Source of the DNA: Haberlea rhodopensis
Lineage: Eukaryota > Streptophyta > Magnoliopsida > Lamiales > Gesneriaceae
DNA length: 64,000 bases
Reading direction: 5' to 3'
Assembly (NCBI GenBank): GCA_907163345.1
Contig: CAJQUN010000228.1
Span: forward strand, 744,001-808,000
Shown here: one piece after another, positions 1 to 12,011 of the stretch
Layout of the letters: the number at the start of each line of letters is the position of its first letter
How positions within the stretch are numbered: the first letter of the stretch is position 1
Position numbers and translations under genes: made by a program
Notes under the pieces: generated by a model
What the model was told of the DNA's origin: nothing
Database searches by the model: none
Seen by the model: only the letters and a program-made list of their open reading frames with translations

Positions 1-351
1 TTACTTTGTGTTCTGTATTCTGTTGAGTATTGTGTATTCCCTGGCCGGGAATTATATTATGTGTTGTGTTTTCATTTCGGGATAGCTCTATTTATGGGGA
101 GACTCTGCCCAAATTTTTTATAAAAGTCCACAATGTAAAAGTGGTGTAAAGGGGTTGGTAATGGGCGAACTTTATGAGTCTATTTGTTGTTAGGATGATG
201 ATCTTATAACATGGCATATTAAAGAAAATTTTGGGATTGCCTTTCAATGATAAATCATCATTTGAGTTTCCCGATTGATTTTTATTGAAAGCATGTGCCA
301 CACATAGTGGTTAGTACACTAATCAAGGGTTAAGGGCTTGGGGTCCTTACA
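1..351 (+). repeat. 3' end of a family-A LTR (partial, runs off the left edge)
   Basis: This stretch reads as the reverse complement of the first ~350 bases of the LARD LTR at 5616-8101. It shares the terminal CTTGGGGTCCTTACA, the CACATAGTGG block and the GGGAGACTCTGCCC block. It is much more diverged than the LARD LTR pair is from each other, so it is an older copy in the opposite orientation. No primer-binding site follows the terminal ACA at 351, so it is a 3' LTR or a solo LTR. GAAAT at 352-356 could be one half of its target duplication; the other half is outside the window. Confidence 0.8.
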
Positions 352-497
352 GAAATGCATTCCCGGGTCACCCTTTCCATATGACCATGCATCTCCATAA
401 GATAAATAAATCCAACACATAATTAATTACCACCATAATTAATCATATAAACACAATTAATGCCTAAATTGCAATTAATCATTTCGGGGATATCACA
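352..497 (-). repeat. Terminal fragment of a chromovirus-type LTR
   Basis: The fragment ends in CATTTCGGGGATATCACA, the reverse complement of the TGTGATATCCCCGAAATG start of the Tekay-type LTR at 52952, and the next ~100 bases are similarly AT-rich. No polypurine tract follows at 498, so this is the outer end of a 5' LTR or a solo LTR on the minus strand. It is cut on the left by the family-A LTR ending at 351, so the two are nested. Everything upstream of the cut is outside the window. Confidence 0.65.
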
Positions 498-1340
498 CTA
501 GTTGAATTATCAAGCCTAGCAACTTGATAACTTCAGCATCCTTTGTCGATTCGATCATGTGGACACCGTAGAGGCAAAGCGTTGAAGTTTTGCTATACGA
601 CTCATGGAACTCGTTGGCGTTCTTCTGCATCAAACACTCTACAAAGGTATAACTCTAATCAACCGATATGATTACTTTGTATAGGTCCATGGCTGGAATC
701 TGAAATTTTATTTATTCCACTGTGTTTTGCTCGACTGATTCCTAACAGTTGATGGTGAAGGTGGAAGATGGGATGGAGGCTCATCCTAAGGTATGAAAGT
801 CTGAATAATCATGTAATTTTCGTCCATCATATTTATAGAGGATGGAAAATATTAAGCTTCCTTGTTGGACACGCTCTAAAAGGAATTAATTTTTCAGAAA
901 ATTCCTTCGAGCGATCGATCTCTTTTTCCTACCGATCAATCGCAAGCTCTTCCTTCTCGTTTTTGAATTTTTCAGCCCCTCGCGATCGATCGCGCCTCAG
1001 CCACCGATCGATCACGAGGTCTTGAATTTTGTTGCTCAATTTATTTTGTTCCTTCCTTGGACGTATTGGCTCGGTTTTGTCCTTTTCATCATGTTTAGCT
1101 CATTTCCTCCAGGACCTCACTACTCGTCGTATTTGGTTTGGTATTGCTATCTCCTTGTAACGGCTCTGAAAGACCTCAACTCATTGGCTGGAGATTTGTT
1201 TGATGGAACTCTTTTATACACTTAGACCTTGATTCCTGAAACATACAAATATATACAAAAAAAACGTAAAATCGTCCAGGAATCAATACAAAAACAACTA
1301 TAAAATCACAGCTAAATAAGTGTAAAACAACACTTATCAT
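498..1340. other. Unclassified retroelement debris with palindrome cluster
   Basis: No gene is recognised; the short open frames here have no family features. Positions 912-1013 hold CGATCGATC-type palindromes (912-920, 982-994, 1005-1013 and a degenerate copy near 933-942), the motif found in the LTRs at 15865-19035 and 52952-60928. The right end, read on the minus strand, begins TGATAAGTGTTGTTTTACAC, which looks like the start of a plant LTR at 1340. I infer a decayed LTR on the minus strand but cannot find its partner or a target duplication. Confidence 0.4.
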
Positions 1341-2225
1341 GCACCAAATGTAAAATCGCATGCATCCAATATCTAATTGTGGTGCACCAATGTCTAATTT
1401 TAGTACACCAATGTCCAATTTTAGTGCACCAATATCTAATTTTAGTGCATCCAAGGTCCAATTTTAGTGCATCCAATGTCCAATTTTAGAGCACCAATGT
1501 CCAATTTTAGGTTGATGCACGAACGATTTAGGCTGAAATTGAATTTGGTTGATGCACGCATAATTTTTAACCTTGTGGTGCACGATTTTTTGTAATTGCT
1601 TTTTAACCTTTGGTGTAGTTTTTTGAGCTTATGGTGCATGATTTTTTTACCTTGGGGTGCATGGTTTTGTTAACCTTGTGGTGTACTGTTTTTTAACCTT
1701 GTGGTGCTATATTTTTTTAACCTTGTGTATTTTTAACCTTGAGGTGTACTAGATTTACAATCTTTTGGTGCACGACTTTTTAACCTTTTGGTGCACAATT
1801 TATGTAATAGTGGTGCATGATTTTCGAACATTATGGTGCACTTAATTTTTTGTAACGATTTTTAAGCTTGTGGTGCACTTGATTTTTAACCTTGTTGTAC
1901 ACTTGATTTTTAACCTTTGGTGCATGATTTTTAACGGTGTGGCACACGATTTTGTAAAGGTGGTCACTTGATTTTTTATTAGGGTGCACGATTTTTGTAA
2001 TGGGGGGTGTACGCTTTTTGTAAGCGGGTGCACGATTTTTAATATGTTGGTGCACTTGATTTTTGTAATGGGGTTGCATGATTTTAAACATTGTGGTGCA
2101 TGATTTTTAAATGTTGCATGATTTTTGTAATTGGGTGTATGATTTTTGTAAAGGTAGGGAACTTGATTTTGTAATAGGGGGTGCACGATTATTGTAATAA
2201 GGGTGCACAATTTTTGCAAGTTGGT
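1341..2225. repeat. Degenerate minisatellite, two unit types
   Basis: From about 1365 to 1515 a ~21-bp unit, TGCACCAATGTCCAATTTTAG, recurs with substitutions. From about 1545 to 2225 a second, variable ~22-30-bp unit recurs, built on GTGGTGCACGATTTTTAACC. GTGCAC is common to both. Unit length drifts, so this is an old array. Because the units often lack stops on the minus strand it creates a spurious long open frame (1842-2630). It abuts the LTR-like terminus at 1340, so it may be part of a retroelement's internal region. Confidence 0.75.
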
Positions 2226-2984
2226 GTACGGAGGATTGAATGAATTGGGTTGTGTACCGGTGTACGCACATTGATGCGGTGTATGCTGAGGAGTGGACGT
2301 GCGGTGTACGCAAACCCTAGTATTTTGAACAAACATGGTGGTGCGTACACCACTTGACCAAATTCCGGAAACATTTTCAATTTTGATAGCATGATTGTTC
2401 TTGTTCATCTTCCCCATGTCACTGTCTTCCCCGTGGCTTGATTGTTCATTGTATTTGAACAAACATGATGGACCATTCAATCCAGCTCTTATTTCCACCA
2501 TTCTATCTACTCTCGAATTATTTGAATTCTCCATCGTAGCCTTCGTCGCCGACCTCACCACCATGAACATCTTTGCTCTGCCTTCTCCTACTCCTGCACC
2601 AGTGGCGGGGTAGTAAGAGAAAGAAATCAACGCACGTTACTAATTCGTTGTTTGAGTCCTTATGGGTGGTTTGTGCATGGGGGTTGGGGGTAACTGGTCC
2701 ATACGGGGAAAAGAAAGAGTACAGATGTACTGGTAGTTGTGGGAGGGATGAGTAGAAGAATTTTGACAATTTTTTAATTGAAGGGTATTTTGTCAAACAA
2801 AAGAACCTAGATTAAAGTTTTCAAAAATGGACCCATGTGAATTATGTTTTCAGTGAAGTGGACTATTAAGTAAGACTGTTTTTTTTGCCCAGACCTTATT
2901 GAATTAAGGTTTATAATTGGTACCTTCTTGCAATTTTCTCTAAATTGAAGGTAAGCCACCTTCCAATTGTTTTACAGAGCCACC
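2226..2984. other. Intergenic, nothing recognised
   Basis: GTGTACG-type words continue to about 2320, apparently a fading edge of the minisatellite. The rest has short overlapping open frames on both strands but no domain, splice pattern or repeat that I recognise. Confidence 0.4.
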
Positions 2985-4180
2985 TAGGGGTGAGCAAAAT
3001 TTTGGTTACACCGAAATAACCAACCTATCCGAATCATTTTGGAAATTAGGTTCGGTCAAACCGGAATTTTGGTTTTTTTTCTTTCGAAAAATCGGATAAT
3101 TTGTCTAATCGGTTCGGTCTCGGTTATCAACTTTAAAAATCGGTCAAACCGATTTAACCCATTTATTTTAAATAGTTTTTTTTGTTTATAGTATTTAGAT
3201 TTTGGGCTTGGCCATTGGGCCATAGATGTCAAATGTATGAGATTATTTGTGAAACCTTTTCAATCATGGCTATTATAATCCTACAAAAGTATTTCAACCC
3301 TCGCTTTTTCCTTACGCTAAAAAAGTAAAACATAATAGGAGCTACTCAACTCAAGTCTTCAACGGAAAGTTTATCAATCTTCTTCCTTGGCTTCCAGCCT
3401 TCCCTTCCCTAAATTAATCGGTTGTCATAGCAGCGATGCTTGGACGCACCATTTCAGATTTTCATATAAGAATCGAGAACTATGTCCACTTTCTCCATCG
3501 CTTGACTACTTCCCTTTTAATCCCTTCCCCTAATTTTAATTTTTTTGGGTGTAATTAAAAGTGGTGATTAAATTACTAGTTCCCGTGATCTTTACAAAGG
3601 CTTGATGAATGATGATGTCTTCTGCAATGTAGGGAAATTGGGGTTGTATGTGATTTTGTATTCTGTTCTTATTGTCTGTTGAAACCCCAAATATGGGTGA
3701 TTTTGTATTCTGTCATTGTCTATTCAAAGTATTATGTTCCTAAATGAGTTTTGTTTCCATGGTTTGAACAAACATGTAAATAATCTGTGTTTGACAGAGT
3801 TTTACTACTGTCATGGCTCTATTACTTAGTGTTTGATTGAGCCTTGTTGCAACATATGCTGTCTAAATCTGGTTCTCATTATGTGTTACATTATGTGCTA
3901 CTGTCGTATACTGAAGAGATGGCAAAATCATGTATAAATAGTTCTATAGATTCTCCCGTATTTTTTATTTTTTAAAACAAATTCGGTTAATTCGGTCGGC
4001 TACAAACCAAATTAACTGAACCGAATAAACAAATCGATTAATTCGGTTACCAACCGAATTAATCAATTTTATTTGTTGTTCAATTATTTTGGTTTTCAAA
4101 AATAGTAAAAAATTTCAGTTCGGTTTGGTTTTGGAAATTCGGTTCGGTCGGAAACCGAACCGACCTAGTGCTCACTCCTA
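2985..4180. mobile_element. Possible hAT-like element with TAGGGGTGAGCA ends
   Basis: The left end TAGGGGTGAGCA and right end TGCTCACTCCTA are inverted copies matching at 11 of 12 positions. Both ends run into GGTTCGGT/ACCGAACC-rich sequence that can fold back, as in the elements at 28971 and 29751. The flanking 8-mers GAGCCACC and ATCCCACA match at only four positions, so there is no convincing target duplication. The interior has no transposase frame. Either the element is old or the ends belong to two different copies. Confidence 0.5.
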
Positions 4181-5610
4181 ATCCCACAATCTTTTTTATA
4201 TCAACGATGATAGAGGTTTGCGTGCATATTTTACTTTTGAGGGCCACATATGTGAGGTGTGCCTCATATGGAGATAGAACAAATGTGAATGCAGATTGCA
4301 TTACTATCTTGACGCCTCTAGAAAATAAAATAGTTTCTAAATGAAGTAGAGATGGAGGTGATGATAACCATGACACAATTTGGTAATATAATTTTATGTG
4401 TCAGTGATATTATATGTCTAGGTAGTTAATGTGATATATGATAAGTTGGTAGACAACAACTTCATCCAAAAACGAACTTTGTATGGTTCATGGTTAACCG
4501 TTATATGGTTCTTTGTGGTTAACCGGCATTTAATGGTTCGTGGTTAACCGTATTACTATAATTAGTGTTAACAAAGTTATCAAGTGTGCAGCTTACAGAA
4601 GATATTCTAGAGCTTAATGAATTTCAAAGAAATGATATTAAGGTGACATTATTTCTACCTCGATGATATCCTGGCGCAGCTCACTAAATCGATCATATAT
4701 CATCGCTCATATATCACAATTATGTGCTTCCAAAGTGGTTGATAGCCAATCAAAATGATCGAAGTAGTTTTTCACGTCAGCAAAGTAGATCCGGATGTTA
4801 TCAATGAGAAAACGCGTCTGCAAGTGACAGCTGGTAAGAACATAAACATCTAAGTTGGAGCACATCTGGTATTTTGGCTATATCTCTCAACTCGTTTATT
4901 GGAATGGAGCGATTTAGTATGCGTTTGAAAGATGAGAAAAATATTATAAGTAATCTTCAGAAGTTGAAGATTGAATCAGAATCTAAGATGGTGAAAAAGC
5001 GTATGCGATTTACTGATCCTAATGCTTAAACATGGAATGTTTTAGAAGGTTCACAATCTGGTATTTGAGTAGTAAGCTCACATACGATGTCGAATCGAGT
5101 GATTCTTGATTCTATAGAAAGCCAAGAAAATGCTATAACTTTCCTGTTCATCACTTTTCCAGAAATCAACGAATCAATACTACAATGAAGAGAACTTGCT
5201 AAAGAGAACTTGCTAGCTGAACCGAATCAACTAGGTAACACGGCTGGAGGGTTTTGCACCTTGCTGCTGTGACCAACCTAGCTGAAATAAATACCGAGTT
5301 GATGACCAACCTAGCTGTTACCAAATCAGCTAGATACTCTGATATATGAAATATACCCACAAGCTTGGGAATTGTGCAGATTTTTTCACAACAATCATAT
5401 TTTCGTGTCTAACAGATTTATCATTATTTGGGGCTATAAATACTTCAGTTGGGAGATTAAAGAAGCTGATTCAAGATGAATACAAGAGAGGAAAAAGAAG
5501 AATCCACTTGGGAATTTAAAGTGGAGCTACAAAGAGAAATCTGGCTTAAATGAGATTCAACCCCAAAACTCTTAGGCCTCTCTGAACTTGCTGAATCAGA
5601 TTCATTATGG
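4181..5610. other. Intergenic, probably old retroelement sequence
   Basis: No gene is recognised. A 41-codon open frame at 4904-5029 (plus) is lysine and arginine rich and matches nothing I know. Near 5440 GGCTATAAATAC looks like a TATA box, and the downstream sequence (5450-5610, resuming at 14503 after the inserted LARD) resembles the R-U5 part of a copia-type LTR. That is a low-confidence impression. The LARD insertion site is at 5611-5615. Confidence 0.3.
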
Positions 5611-5615
5611 AATAA

Positions 5616-8101
5616 TGTAAGGACCCCAAGCCCTTAACCCTTAATTAGTGTATTAACCACTATGTGTGGCACATGCTTTCAATAAAAAGCCAATCGGGAA
5701 GCTCAGATGATACTTTACCATTGAATGGCAATTACAAAATTTCTTTAATATTCAACATTAAGATCATCGCTACCCGCAATTAGACTCCCATGTTCGCCCT
5801 TTAACACCCCCATTACACCACTTTTGCATTGTGTGTTTTTATAAAAATTTGGGCAGAGTCTCCCCATAAATTGAGCTATCCCAAAACAAAAGCACATCAC
5901 ATAAAATAATTCCCGGCCAGGGAATACACAATACTCAACAGAATACTGAACACAAAGTAAATTCCCAGCCAGGGAAGACACCACACATAAGACGACAAAA
6001 GTGGGTTTCAACACCCACATAACACACTAACGACTCTCATATCATTAGCAATTCTACCACAATTGCATGCAACATATAATGAAAGAGAGAAAGGCTCATG
6101 CCTTTATATACAACCCATATACAAGAATATCCGTGCTCACATGCGAGCATCATAAATGTGTATGTAAATCTCGGGTGTATATAAGTACTCTATACGATAC
6201 CGTGCTCCATCAAGCCCTGGTACCACGATCCTATGAGTACATCCAATCAACAGCTCGAGCTCAGCTCCACAGCCATCGATGCACCTGTTCACCTGCCCCA
6301 ACAGAGACAGCCCCCAACGGGGTGAGCATACCAATACACAAAATCTCATAATCACAATAATAAAATTCATAATTTACAACACAAGTAAATATTAATGAAT
6401 TTTAAATGATACTCCCTGGATGGCAATATCCTCATCCGGGGTTCCGTGTACTGTCCCTGTTCTCACAATCATCAAACTCATCAAATCTCATAAATCAGTA
6501 AATCAACACATTGATTTAACTCATAGCATGCCTGATTCTCAAGTATCAATAATTAATGATTCCAAATTCATTATACATGCAAACATAGATATCTCGATAT
6601 CTAATACTGATTTTCAACTTTGCTACCAATCACGGATAGCTCAAATGCCTAGCATTTATTTTACAAATTCTCTATTTCACTTAGACATCTCACATGTCTT
6701 TCAACGAATACATGATCCCACGATCATTCTCAGGCATCTCAAATGCCCTACCCTTTATTTTACAAATTCTCATTTATACTTAGACATCTCACATGTCTTA
6801 CAATAGTCACATAAACCCAGTACCCCATACCTCTTATAAGGTCATACTACTCTAGTATTACGCACACTTGTGGCAGCGATATCAAGACTAGGTCGTTCCA
6901 TAGTCATATCGACACATATATATATATATAGCCATACCCACAACCATCTAATGCAATTACAACACATTACGCATTTCACAATTGCTATCACATAAAGTAA
7001 TGCTCGTACGTCGCACGTACCTTAAATCTCCAAAGTCCGAGTCAAACCTTGCTCGAGTTCCATGCTCCGAGGAACGATGTGCTAACACGATAAATAATTC
7101 ACAATTATTTACAAACATGCAACCCATGCTCAAGCACACCCATAATCCTCAAAAATATTGACAACACACGACAATTAACCATTATCGAAAATTGCTCAAG
7201 AACACCTTCAATAATTCGAACCCTTATCATAACAATTCGAACTCAAATAATCACTATAATTCATCTAAACATGAATTAATCAATCAACAACAACAATAAT
7301 CGCCCCACATGCCAAAGCCCCAAATTTTCGAACCCTAACTCATCCAAACAGCATGAAAATCGAACCAAATGCAACAAATATTTTCGAACCATAAAAGTCT
7401 GAAATTATCGACTCAATAACAGCTCAAAAACGCCCCAAAAACACCAGAATAATCGCCCCAAAAATCGTACCAAAATCGAGCCACAAAATCGGACAGAACC
7501 AGTTTCGAACCCTAGCGCTTTTCTGGCAAATCCGAGCTCAAATCGCGACCAAACTTCAAATTGTTGGTATGGGGAGGAGCGCCTGGAAGAGACGAAGTCA
7601 CCGGTAGGTCGGACGCGCCGAACGGCGGCCGGACGGCGGCGGGCGCGGCGCTTGAAGTGGCGGGGGTCGCACAGATCGGGAAAGCTACGCGGGGAAGAGA
7701 GAGGGTGACGGGAAAATGTGGGGAAAAAAATGGCTCCGATAATTAAAATCTCGGGTTCAACTGGTATTTATAGCAAAAATACCCTGAAATAATAATAGCC
7801 CCACAAATACATCATGATACATTAAAAATCATCTGTTTTCAAAAATTATCTCTCTAACTCAAAAACCCCCTACCGGTGCCCACACAAAGCACCCGAGATT
7901 CTGAGTCACACTAAAACCCAATTCACAGGTTTTCACCGAAATGAGAATACGATCTCAACCTCGGGATCCAACAATCCCAATTACTCAAATAAATGAGCCC
8001 AGAAGGCCCAACACCGCGATTAAACAACAATTCGCCACGTAAAACCACTTTAGGGGTTATTAACACTACAAGATTAACATCTTTAATCCTTGGTCATCAC
8101 A
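5616..8101 (-). repeat. 3' LTR of the LARD element
   Basis: On the plus strand it runs TGTAAGG...CATCACA. A TATAAATA box on the minus strand lies at 7765-7772, about 330 nt from the LTR start, so U3 is short and R-U5 is about 2 kb. A very GC-rich block (about 7595-7690) lies just downstream of that promoter. Near-duplicate segments containing TTTATTTTACAAATTCTC and CTTAGACATCTCACATGTCT occur at 6655-6700 and 6755-6800. The open frames inside are not genes. Confidence 0.93.
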
Positions 8102-8117
8102 ATATCCCCCACTAAAA
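8102..8117 (-). other. Polypurine tract of the LARD element
   Basis: Minus-strand TTTTAGTGGGGGATAT directly abuts the 3' LTR. This is the usual plus-strand primer position, and it fixes the element's orientation. Confidence 0.85.
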
Positions 8118-10560
8118 GAATTTCGTCCTCGAAATTCGCACCGGTGTATCACGTAACACCCAGGCTACACAACAACATGAAGCCATAACCTCGATTCCTG
8201 ACCATATCAGAATCGTCTAAAAAATAAAACGCGAGGATACTTATCTCACATCAAACTCTGAAACAGAGCGACATACCAAAACCAACACCAACTTATCACC
8301 CAAGATGCAAAACGTACCTCGATGCGGTTCATCCCAAAAGTCAGTCCCTCATGACTGCAAAACAACCAATACTTACGACCGTAGATCGGACAGTCATCCT
8401 TCGTTCTAATACCACTAGTAAGAACGCATCATGAATGACACCTCAACCGTGAGAACGTTGACCTCGTGTCAAACTCTGGAGTGGGATAGACTCCCGAATC
8501 CATCATAACGTCAAAGAGTGTCAGCACCACTCAACGCTAATAATCCAAAAGCAGTTAGTCAGCTGGAACTGCAAGGATTCTAATTGCTTCCGATTCCATC
8601 GTAGATATCATTCAAAGACATCTCTATCATGACTCACGATGTCTAACATACATCGCTACGGGGGAAACATTAGCATACCACGGTGTACACATACCAAGTC
8701 TGGTTTCCACTTCCAAACCTCCTCCATCAAATGAGCAGTCGCATCATTGGGCAACTCACGGCCACAGATTCACACAAAAGACATCTCACAAGATGTCCAC
8801 CTCCGGATATTCCAAGGATCACATCCTAATCATAAATAAACCATCGAGACTCCACAGAGTTCAAATTCTGAAAGGACATGCAATAAACTCAATGCATCCT
8901 CAACGCTTGTGTCGACAGCGACACCCAATAAATCCGAATTCCTGCCATCCCTTGATAATCCTAGGATTTAACAATCCAAACTTGGGAAGGCTCTCGCATA
9001 ACTCGAAGGAAAACACCAACAAGGAAATACCTTCACCCACACAAGATAATCCCTCCTCAAAGGGAGTCAACTAACTCCACGATTGTTTCTCATAATTATA
9101 GTGCCGTGAAGATTCCCAATCTCAAGGTGTTCCATATCTCTCATCAGAGACTTAACCATCCAAAAATAGCATACTCTATGCTTGACAAAAGGAAATCGAT
9201 AACTGGTATCCGTACACTCACCGGTATACCTGCCTAAGCACTGACATCACATGCATAGTCAATGCACTTGGCTCGGGTATCTACAACATGCCCCTAAGCC
9301 CCCAAACACAATTGTCAATTCTGAGTCACTCCCTACTCAGTGGAGGATGAAAATCGACGATCAACAACACGGCGTGATTCCCAAAGTCAACACCACACGT
9401 ACCAACTTACCGAATCCTTCAAAGATTCCCAAATAGGTATAATACTACCTCCTTCCCCACAAGGGAAGTGCTATCGAACTCAAGATCCACCAGTCTCGAA
9501 CCACCGTTCGGAAAAACTGGATACAATAACACCCATTGCATCCCAAATGCACAGATTCCCCAGATCGAGTCAACAACGACTTGATGACTCTCTTGTTGGT
9601 ACTTCAACCTTATGAGCTGTCCCGGACAAGTCTCACCGAGATTTAACATCAACGTATACACGTTTCAGTGAGGCATGCACAACCTCAACCTCAAATGACG
9701 TGGTGACTACTAGAGTCCACCACAATCCACATCGTATCACCTTACGATTTACCAAACTTGATTCCAACGAGCAGTATCATGGCTCCAACAATCACACTAT
9801 ATCATTCCCCCAATATCTGGCTAGCAAAGCGTTGTCTCCATAGGCTCAATCAAGCCCACCAACAAACCATATGTTCCATCTCGATATGCCATACCGTACA
9901 AACCGTTAGAGTAATGGGTCATCGCCCAACATATCTCTAAAATACCAAGCACAACGGACAACCCGGTGTCCTTGCTCACTTATGATACAATCATAGTCCG
10001 TTAAAACTTATCCCACACCCTCAGGGTGGGTGTAACCATGTCTACCCTACGTCACAACACAAGCGAGTAGTTTCCTCAATGACTACTCTTACCACCAATC
10101 ACTTGGTCCTAGCCAAACCAACGAGCATACCCAAGGGTATCATCACTCGAACAATAGTCTCGTCAACTAGTGACCCAGACTCTATCATGTGCTCATCATC
10201 GGCACTCAAACCATACAACCTAATACATAACATAAATGTATTAATCATCAAAACGACGCTACACGTCTACATAGAACATCCACCATGTCATTGTCATCCC
10301 GTGACGGTACCTGTCAACATATGACTTTGAAACAATATTGTCGACTCGTAACGGTATATGTCGATACACGACATCTATAATCTAATCGTCAAACACATGA
10401 CAATATAAGTAAATCAACACATGATATCCACAATAGTGCTAAATAAATAGTAATATGCCATACCTCATTGCTAACAATATAGCGGCATACCTGACTCAGT
10501 CATCCAACAGTGGTACACAATCAGCACCCATCGCTCGTAGGTGGCGTAATCCAACGTCAT
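8118..10560 (-). other. LARD interior without recognisable coding capacity
   Basis: Short plus-strand frames at 8793-9074, 9251-9615 and 9758-10324 are antisense to the element and have no domain features. I looked on the minus strand for the zinc knuckle, DTG protease, YxDD and HHCC/DDE patterns and saw none. It could be pol sequence decayed past recognition, or captured non-coding DNA. Confidence 0.6.
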
Positions 10561-10565
10561 GTGCA

Positions 10566-11105
10566 TAGCGGCATAACCCGTCGCTATAGAATCAGGGGCA
10601 TAATCCCTCGTCATAGAGTCAGCGGCATAAAACCTCGCTATAGACATCTGGCGGCATGAACCATCGCCCTAGATGTAGCGGAATGTACAATCGCTATGAA
10701 TACCCGGCGGCATAAGTCATCGCCAATCAATATAGCGGAATGAGGCATCGCTATCAGTATACATGCGGCATAAATCATCGCCAATAGAATAGCGGAATGA
10801 GACATCGCTATCAATATATCCGGCGGCAAGAACCATCGCCAATCAATATAGCGGAATGAACCATCGCTATCAATACATATGGCGGAATGAACCATCGCCA
10901 ATCAATATAGCGGCATGAACCATCGCTATCAATACATATGGCGGAATGAACCATCGCCAATCAATATAGCGGCATGAACCATCGCTATCAATACATATGG
11001 CGGAATGAACCATCGCCAATCAATATAGCGGCATGAACCATCGCTATCAATATATCCGGCGGAATGAACCATCGCTAATCAATATAGCGGCATAAACCAT
11101 CGCTA
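10566..11105 (-). repeat. Array of ~19 alternating hairpin units in the LARD interior
   Basis: Each unit is a 5-bp stem with an ~11-nt loop close to GAATGAACCAT, followed by ATCAATA-type spacer. Units alternate between TAGCG...CGCTA and TGGCG (or CGGCG)...CGCCA, so the second stem position switches A-T to G-C on both sides together. Clean TAGCG/CGCTA units start near 10566, 10676, 10733, 10790, 10849, 10909, 10968, 11027 and 11084. The alternation gives a ~59-bp higher-order repeat, nearly identical at 10850-11040 and more diverged to the left. It lies 0.9-1.4 kb downstream of the primer site in the element's sense. Confidence 0.9.
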
Positions 11106-11600
11106 TCAATATATATAATGTGGTTGTTCCGGTCCTGTTATAGCAGCGGAATTTTAGGACCCCTCGCTTCGACATATAGCGGCATCATATGATATCCCTC
11201 GCTTCGACAATGACAGCGGCATGTTACCTCGCTTAGACATGACAGCGGCAAATATCATATTACCATCGCTTCATATGACAGCGGCAAGTACCTCCCTCGC
11301 TCGAATATAACAACTACCGGAACTCCCACTAGCTCCATGTACCTGCATCCAGGTTAATACCACAGTTCACAATATAATGATCAATATCACTTTTCAATTA
11401 TAACCACAATATTCCACAATAATCACAATATTCCACTTTAATCACTAGAATTGTGACTGTTCCGGTCCCAATACAACAGCGGAATTTTAGGACCCCTCGC
11501 TTCGACAATGACAGCGGCATGTTACCTCGCTCAGTCATGACAGCGGCAAGTACCTCCCTCGCTCGGAGATAAAGGCTACCGGAACATTCATCAATTCTAC
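11106..11600 (-). repeat. AGCGG / CTCGCT interspersed block with internal duplication
   Basis: AGCGGCA or AGCGGAATTTT words alternate with CCTCGCTTCGACA words between about 11140 and 11310. A shorter second copy of the block is at about 11458-11585, beginning with the same TTCCGGTCC. AGCG and CGCT can pair across each interval. The block continues the hairpin theme of the neighbouring array with less regular spacing. Confidence 0.75.
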
Positions 11601-11995
11601 CACAATAATCAAGCACAACAGTTGATTCCATTATCACAATATATATCACTATCATTTCACATATACCATCACATGCAAGGGTTCACTACCCACGATATAC
11701 ATAATCAAAGGTGTAACACGTTTTACCGTCCGAAGCCCGTACGTCTCACCTTTCCTGATTTTCCCACAATATCAGATCCTTTAACACATAATGCATGAAG
11801 GGCCAGACATCACCATTAATGCCATCCCATCTCATGCTACACGATTCCTGCAATCACAATGATTAACAACACCACTTTTCATATCATAAAAGCACATAAC
11901 AACTAGTTGTGTCATACAACATTAATGCCATCATGCATAAATATGCGCTATCAATAACTTCCTAGGCCCTTAACAGCCCCAAAGAGCTAACCACT

Positions 11996-12007
11996 GCTCT
12001 GATACCA
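11996..12007 (-). other. Primer-binding site of the LARD element
   Basis: Minus-strand TGGTATCAGAGC, four bases from the 5' LTR end, is complementary to the 3' end of plant initiator Met-tRNA. Confidence 0.92.
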
Positions 12008-12011
12008 CTAA

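Noticed and set aside
1842..2630. 262-codon open frame on the minus strand as a gene
   Set aside because: More than half is translation of a minisatellite, composition is biased, and there is no domain or splice context.
8793..10324. Several plus-strand frames in the LARD interior as genes
   Set aside because: Antisense to the element, short, overlapping, and without any recognisable domain.
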